This document shows positions 59,241 to 64,000 of a stretch of DNA of 64,000 nucleotides, in pieces (position 1 is the first letter of the stretch; each line of letters opens with the position of its first letter). Location: assembly GCA_021464415.1 (NCBI GenBank), contig JAKCWG010000921.1, positions 248,001-312,000 on the forward strand, given 5' to 3'. Made by a program: the position numbers and the translations under genes. The notes below the pieces were generated by a model. It saw only the letters and a list, made by a program, of their open reading frames with translations, did no database searches and was not told where the DNA came from. The DNA is from Lonicera japonica (Eukaryota; Streptophyta; Magnoliopsida; Dipsacales; Caprifoliaceae).

Positions 59241-59992
59241 TTCTACGAAGGACATTTCAACTAGAATTGCACGATAGACAAATTGTTTCTTGAGGACCCC
59301 ATGTCCGACAAAGCTAAAATTTGAATATGTTCTTCCCCACAATAAGGCCTATCTACTTACCAAACTTCAAACCATTTTAACTCCGAGAAGACCTCCATTA
59401 GATCACCCGAATCAAACTCATGATTTTCTGAATTTTCGGAGATTCGACTGTCGGATTTAACTGATTTTCGAGTATGTTACTCCTTTTGATAATTTCCAAC
59501 AACTGAGGATGATCCAAAGTGTGTGACTCTCCTTTCACAAGTTTCCAGGAGTTTTGACGGTTTTTTGGTTCCGGCAATTTTCGATAATTTTGTAACTTCT
59601 CATCCGGGGTCCTTTCGGCTTTCTTCTTTGACCTGTATCACATGAACAAACTACATGTGCATCTAGGAATGCTTGTGCGTGCATGCATGTTTGAAAATTA
59701 GCATTCTTGCGGGGGTCGCAAAATGAGGTGTTCACAGACCCTCTCGGCCTGGGTTCTTTGTGAAGCAAAGAAACCAGGACGATAATGAGAACGCATCATT
59801 TTGCGGCACTTGCATGAATCACAGATGATATTTTGAAAACAATGCAATGCAAATGATGCTGTGCTATGCTGCTTCAATCTCTTCTTGGGACGGATGGGCG
59901 ATGTTTGGAACATGTCCTGCTCTTTACTTTAATTTGGCTGATGTGCTGCTGGTAAGGATGACTCTTGCCAATGACTCTCCCTCGAACTGACA

Positions 59993-61617
59993 TATGGGCA
60001 GGGAACGTGTTGTACTCCTGTAGGCCGGGATGATTTTGAATTACCACAGGCAGGGAAGGTTTTGTACTCCCACAGGCAGGGACGTACTCCCACAGGCAGG
60101 GATGATTTTGAATTTCCAAGGCAGAAAAAGTTTTGTACTCCCACAGGCAGGGACGTACTGCCACAGGCAGGGATGATTTTGAATTTCCACAGGCAGGGAA
60201 AGTTTTGTACTCCCACAGGCAGGGACGTACTCCCACAGGCAGGGATGATTTTGAATTCCCACAGGCAGGGAAGGTTTTGTACTCCCACAGGCAGGGACGT
60301 ACTCCCACAGGCAGGGATGATTTTGAATTCCCACAGTCAGGGAAAGTTTTGTACTCTCACAGGCAGGGACGTACTCCCACAGGCAGGGATGATTTTGAAT
60401 TCCCACAGGCAGGGAAAGTTTTGTACTCCCACAGGCAGGGACGTACTCCCACAGGCAGGGATGATTTTGAATTCCCACAGGCCGGGAAAGTTTTGTACTC
60501 CCACAGGCAGGGACGTACTCCCACAGGCAGGGATGATTTTGAATTTCCACAGGCAGAAAAGGTTTTGTACTCCCACAGGCAGGGATGATTTTGAATTCCC
60601 ACAGGCAGGGAAAGTTTTGTACTCCCACAGGCAGGGACGTACTCTCGCAGGCAGGGATGATTTTGAATTCCCACAGGCAGGGAAAGTTTTGTACTCCCAC
60701 AGGCAGGGACGTACTCCCACAGGCAGGGATGATTTTGAATTCCCACAGGCAGGGAAAGTTTTGTACTCCCACAGGCAGGGACGTACTCCCACAGGCAGGG
60801 ATGATTTTGAATTCCCACAGGCAGGGAAAGTTTTGTACTCCCACAGGCAGGGACGTACTCCCACAGGCAGGGATGATTTTGAATTCCCACAGGCCGAGAA
60901 AGTTTTGTACTCCCACAGGCAGGGACGTACTCCCACAGGCAGGGATGATTTTGAATTTCCACAGGCAGAAAAGATTTTGTACTCCCACAGGCAGGGACGT
61001 ACTCCCACAGGCAGGGATGATTTTGAATTCCCACAGGCAGGGAAAGTTTTGTACTCCCACAGGCAGGGACGTACTCCCGCAGGCAGGGATGATTTTGAAT
61101 TCCCACAGGCAGGGAAAGTTTTGTACTCCCACAGGCAGGGACGTACTCCCGCAGGCAGGGATGATTTTGAATTCCCACAGGCAGGGAAAGTTTTGTACTC
61201 CCACAGGCAGGGACGTACTCCCGCAGGCAGGGATGATTTTGAATTCCCACAGGCAGGGAAAGTTTTGTACTCCCACAGGCAGGGACGTACTCCCACAGGC
61301 AGGGATGATTTTGAATTCCCACAGGCCGGGAAAGTTTTGTACTCCCACAGGCAGGGACGTACTCCCACAGGCAGGGATGATTTTGAATTTCCACAGGCAG
61401 AAAAGGTTTTGTACTCCCACAGGCAGGGATGATTTTGAATTCCCACAGGCAGGGAAAGTTTTGTACTCCCACAGGCAGGGACGTACTCCCGCAGGCAGGG
61501 ATGATTTTGAATTCTCACAGGCAGGGAAGGTTTTATACTGCCACAGGCAGGGACGTACTCCCACAGGCAGGGATGATTTTGAATTCCCACAGGCAGGGAC
61601 GATTTTGTCAACAATTT
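59993..61617. repeat. 72-bp minisatellite with 432-bp higher-order repeats
   Basis: About 22 units of 72 bp, each made of three sub-units (20, 26 and 26 bp) that all begin CCCACAGGCAGGGA. Variant markers show a higher-order period of six units. GAATTTCC followed by GGCAGAAAA recurs at 60110, 60541, 60953 and 61385 (spacings 431, 412, 432), and GCCGGG or GCCGAG recurs at 60481, 60893 and 61325. Two units (near 60570 and 61410) lack the 20-bp sub-unit. Five of six frames have no stops, so long frames on both strands (for example 60062-61432 plus and 60041-61795 minus) are by-products. Confidence 0.95.
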
Positions 61618-61799
61618 GATTGGGACGTTGAGCTGATGTACTCCCATCGGTAGGGACGGTTCTGTCAACGATTTGCATTCTGATTTGGTTCTTTTGAAGG
61701 GGTGAGAGCAGATGGTCTGTTAGGGAATTTGCTTTGTGTTTGAGAGGCTGGGGAAGATGGTCTGCTAGGGACGTTTGATGATCAACTGGAGACACTACT

Positions 61800-62090
61800 C
61801 TGGTGTTGGTGATTTAGGATAAAGGTTTGTGGGGAAATGAGAATTTATGGTATACTAGGAAAATGAGGATTCCTACTAGTCAGGATAAAGGCTAAAGGTT
61901 AATGATCTGCTGGGAATATGATGATTGATGGTCTACTGAGGATATGGTGAATTCTACTGGTTAAGATAAAGGTTGAGGGTTGGTAATCTGCTGGGGATAT
62001 GATGAATGGTGGTCTGCTGAGGATTTGCTAAATTCTACTGGTTAGGATAAAGGCTGAGGGTTGGTGATCTGTTATGGATATGCTGATGCG
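61800..62090. repeat. Degenerate tandem repeats after the minisatellite
   Basis: AGGATAAAGG-type words recur at about 61818, 61883, 61973 and 62045, each followed by GGTGATCTGCTGGG-like and GGTCTGCTGAGGAT-like words. Spacing varies from 65 to 91 bp. Non-coding. Confidence 0.7.
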
Positions 62091-62160
62091 GGGCTAAGAT
62101 GTGGGTGATGTGGTGACAAAAGTTGATTTGCTGAGGGAGTGAGAGTCTCTGAGAGGATAT

Positions 62161-62930
62161 AGAGAGAGAAAGTTCTTTTTCTTCTTTTTTTTTTTTTTTT
62201 TTTTATAGAAATAAGAACTTTTGGTTGGCTTCTTTTTTCCTTAAGAAAAAATTGAGTTACGCTCTCTTAATTCTCGAACCTCGTGTATGAATTTTGGATT
62301 TTGCCTCTTGCTCAGCTTCCGTGGCATTTTTCTCGTATCTCCGGGGTACGATTCTGCTTATTATTTTCTGACTTTGTGAGAGGAGAAATTTTTGTGTGCC
62401 TGCATCGTTTTCTGTTTTTCGATGCCCTTATTCCTCCTTGATTGATTGCAGCTTTTTTTTTTTTTTTTTGCAAGGTCAGCAGCCTTCCTCACCCAAGACG
62501 TAGCCCTGGGCTTTTTAGCCTAGCTGTCACTTTTGGAGTGGCTCTCGCTGCCATCTTTTTTCCTTTTTGTTTTTTTCAATATTCCTTTCTTTTGGCACTG
62601 TGGGATTTATCCTCTTTTCTACTCTTTCAATTTTTTCTTGTACCCACTTTGTTCCTTCTCACTTTGTCAGATTTTTTAAGCATCATCGTCCTTGCGATTT
62701 TGAGAATGTTTACTTTGGAAGTTCGCATTTGACATCGTCGTGCTGTGTTTGTGATTTTCGGCCCGAGAACTTTTAGGAGCGCATCTTGAAATCTTCTCTT
62801 AAAAAATAAGAAATCGTGCCAAAAATCTTTTTGTGGGGCTTGTTCCCTGTGTTTTTTACGAAAATTTTTCATTCCAATCTTTTTCTCTATCTTTCTCTGA
62901 TATCCTCTCAAAAGGGGCTTTTTGGTTTTG
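62161..62930. other. Spacer with T-runs, no gene
   Basis: T-runs at about 62180-62204 and 62452-62470. Short frames (62442-62732, 62627-62911) are unrecognised and T-rich. Nothing supportable is seen. Confidence 0.5.
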
Positions 62931-62939
62931 GAGAAGGCT

Positions 62940-63240
62940 TGAGTTTGCCTATAGGAAGGGCTTGGATTAGATTGGTGCCTATAAGAAGGGTTTTGGAATG
63001 GTGCTTGTAGAAAGGGCTTGGGTTGGATTGGTGCCTGTGGAAAGGGCTTTGGAATGGTGCCTATGGAAAGGGCTTTGAATTGGTGCCTGTAGGAAGGGCT
63101 TAGGATTGGATTGGTGCTTGTACAAAGGGCTTAGGATTGGATTGGTGCCTGTACAAAGGGCTTGAGATTTAATTGGTGCCTGTAGAAAGGGCTTGGGATT
63201 TGATTGGTGCCTGTAGAAAGGGCTTGGGATTTGATTGGCC
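62940..63240. repeat. Second minisatellite, about 30-34-bp units
   Basis: About ten tandem units of the type GATTGGTGCCTGTAGAAAGG followed by GCTTGGGATT, with single-base and length variants. It ends where TTGGCCTCTCTGGGAG begins the next array. Confidence 0.9.
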
Positions 63241-63350
63241 TCTCTGGGAGACCTTGTGAAGTGATCCGCCTCTCTGGGAGGATTTGTGATATGATTTGAC
63301 TCTCTAGGAGGACATGTGATTGTGTTTTGCTTCTCTGGGAAGGCATGTGA
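63235..63350. repeat. Third minisatellite, about 34-bp units
   Basis: Four units of the type GCCTCTCTGGGAGGATTTGT followed by GATATGATTT. The last is GCTTCTCTGGGAAGGCATGT. Directly adjoins the previous array. Confidence 0.85.
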
Positions 63351-64000
63351 TCTTATCATGACGATCTGGTTGGTGATAGTGGTGTGACTAATCATCGAGG
63401 TATATACCAGGATGCGGTGGTGAAGCCTGTCTGGTAGGCCATGAAGCTTAGTGCCTATGTATTCTTGGACTGCTGCGCGGTACATTTATACAAGTGTTCA
63501 TGTGTGTGCACTATGCAAATGCTTATGCCATGCTTCCCTAGATTTCAAGTATTCGCATACTTCTTAAATCATCGCACCATCATTTTAAAATTTTGGTTTT
63601 GAAATGGTTTCGAATATTGAGTTGCCTGATTTATGGAGTATGTTACACTACTTGAAATTACCTAGATGCAGATGCATGCATGCAAGACGGACAATTTTTC
63701 GAGAACATAGCAACAGTGAAAAGACAAATATTGATTTTTGGTCAATCAGTGAGTGAGCGTAAGGTGATAAGAGAAATGGAGTGTTGCCGACTTGAGATTT
63801 TGCTGATTTTGCGTCATGCTTCCATCTTTGACAAGTTGTTATCTTCTTCAAGTCCGTGCGCGTTACTGCTTTTTGCTCTTGCCCTCAATCTCAGGAGGCT
63901 TACAGATATTCTTCAGAGGTAGAATTTCTGATTCTGCTGATAGGACGACCATGGGGTTGTGATGGTGTGGGTTAAGCCACCCTCAGCGCAAATGATAAAT
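63351..64000. other. End of window, no gene recognised
   Basis: The minus strand has a short protein-like run (EYIGTKLHGLPDRLHHRILV near 63385-63460) leading into the minisatellite frame. It could be an old retroelement coding scrap, which would fit a minus-strand element ending in the LTR at 57799-59736. Too short to name. Confidence 0.35.

Larger units (their letters stand above)
57799..59736 (-). mobile_element. Tat/Ogre-like LTR, 1.94 kb, minus orientation
   Basis: On the minus strand it starts TGTGAACACCTCATTTTGCG and ends near AAAACA, three bases before a tRNA-Arg-like primer site. A CTATAAATAG box (58681-58690) lies about 1,050 bp in, and tandem repeats lie upstream of it. Minisatellites typical of a 3' untranslated region lie on the other side. 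The LTR is thus joined to both a primer site and a 3'-UTR-like region, as after recombination between tandem elements. No target duplication was found. Confidence 0.45.

Noticed and set aside
59993..61617. CRISPR-like array
   Set aside because: There are no unique spacers; all sub-units are related repeats, and the window is clearly plant nuclear DNA.
60041..61795. Long reading frames on both strands, up to 584 codons
   Set aside because: They arise because the 72-bp unit is a multiple of three and lacks stops in five of six frames; the peptides are simple 24-residue repeats.

Overview
The window looks like intergenic DNA from a eudicot plant. It is strongly AT-rich and crowded with plant transposon classes: CACTA, hAT, Ty3/gypsy LTR elements, solo LTRs and tRNA-derived SINEs. 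I found no complete, plainly functional cellular gene. The two recognisable host genes are both dead and both on the minus strand: a CC-NB-ARC-LRR disease-resistance pseudogene (12064-26552) and a pseudogene of the U5 snRNP 40-kDa WD40 protein (35069-43285). I found no tRNA, rRNA or CRISPR array, and no convincing undescribed protein system.

Layout. 1-640: LTR-like scrap and a purine-rich tandem repeat. 1616-6279: a CACTA element with intact-looking ends, AAA target duplication, a transposase-associated N-terminal exon and the C-terminal exons of a Ulp1-type protease, but no recognisable catalytic transposase. 7525-9314: a second, shorter CACTA-like element. 12064-26552: the resistance pseudogene, opened by three separately datable insertions: a solo LTR (13248-15975, CAACC), a hAT element (16880-17900) and a 7.2-kb Ty3/gypsy element with nearly identical LTRs (19317-26531, ATTTA). 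26532-31170: the 5' end and upstream DNA of that gene are present twice. The second copy carries a hAT-like insertion, a solo LTR nested inside it (28958-30256, TCCAA) and a SINE (30852-30996); a second SINE of the same family lies at 31792-31886.

35069-43285: the U5-40K pseudogene is split by a 7,234-bp Ty3/gypsy element (35659-42892, GGAGT duplication, 914-bp LTRs) whose gag-pol is broken four times. 45284-48594: a related 3.3-kb non-autonomous element keeps a 378-codon ORF made of a gag start, a protease-like domain and a C-terminal tail. 48595-57650: mostly AT-rich, gene-poor DNA with microsatellites and scraps. 57787-64000: a minus-strand LTR that resembles the Tat/Ogre group, with tandem repeats in its U3, followed by three minisatellites. 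The main one is a 72-bp array (about 59993-61617) organised into 432-bp higher-order repeats.

The window is therefore best read as a layered record: old host genes decayed, were interrupted by elements of different ages, and some of those elements were themselves interrupted or lost internal domains. Boundaries marked with target duplications were read directly. Family-level names come from motif recognition without database searching.
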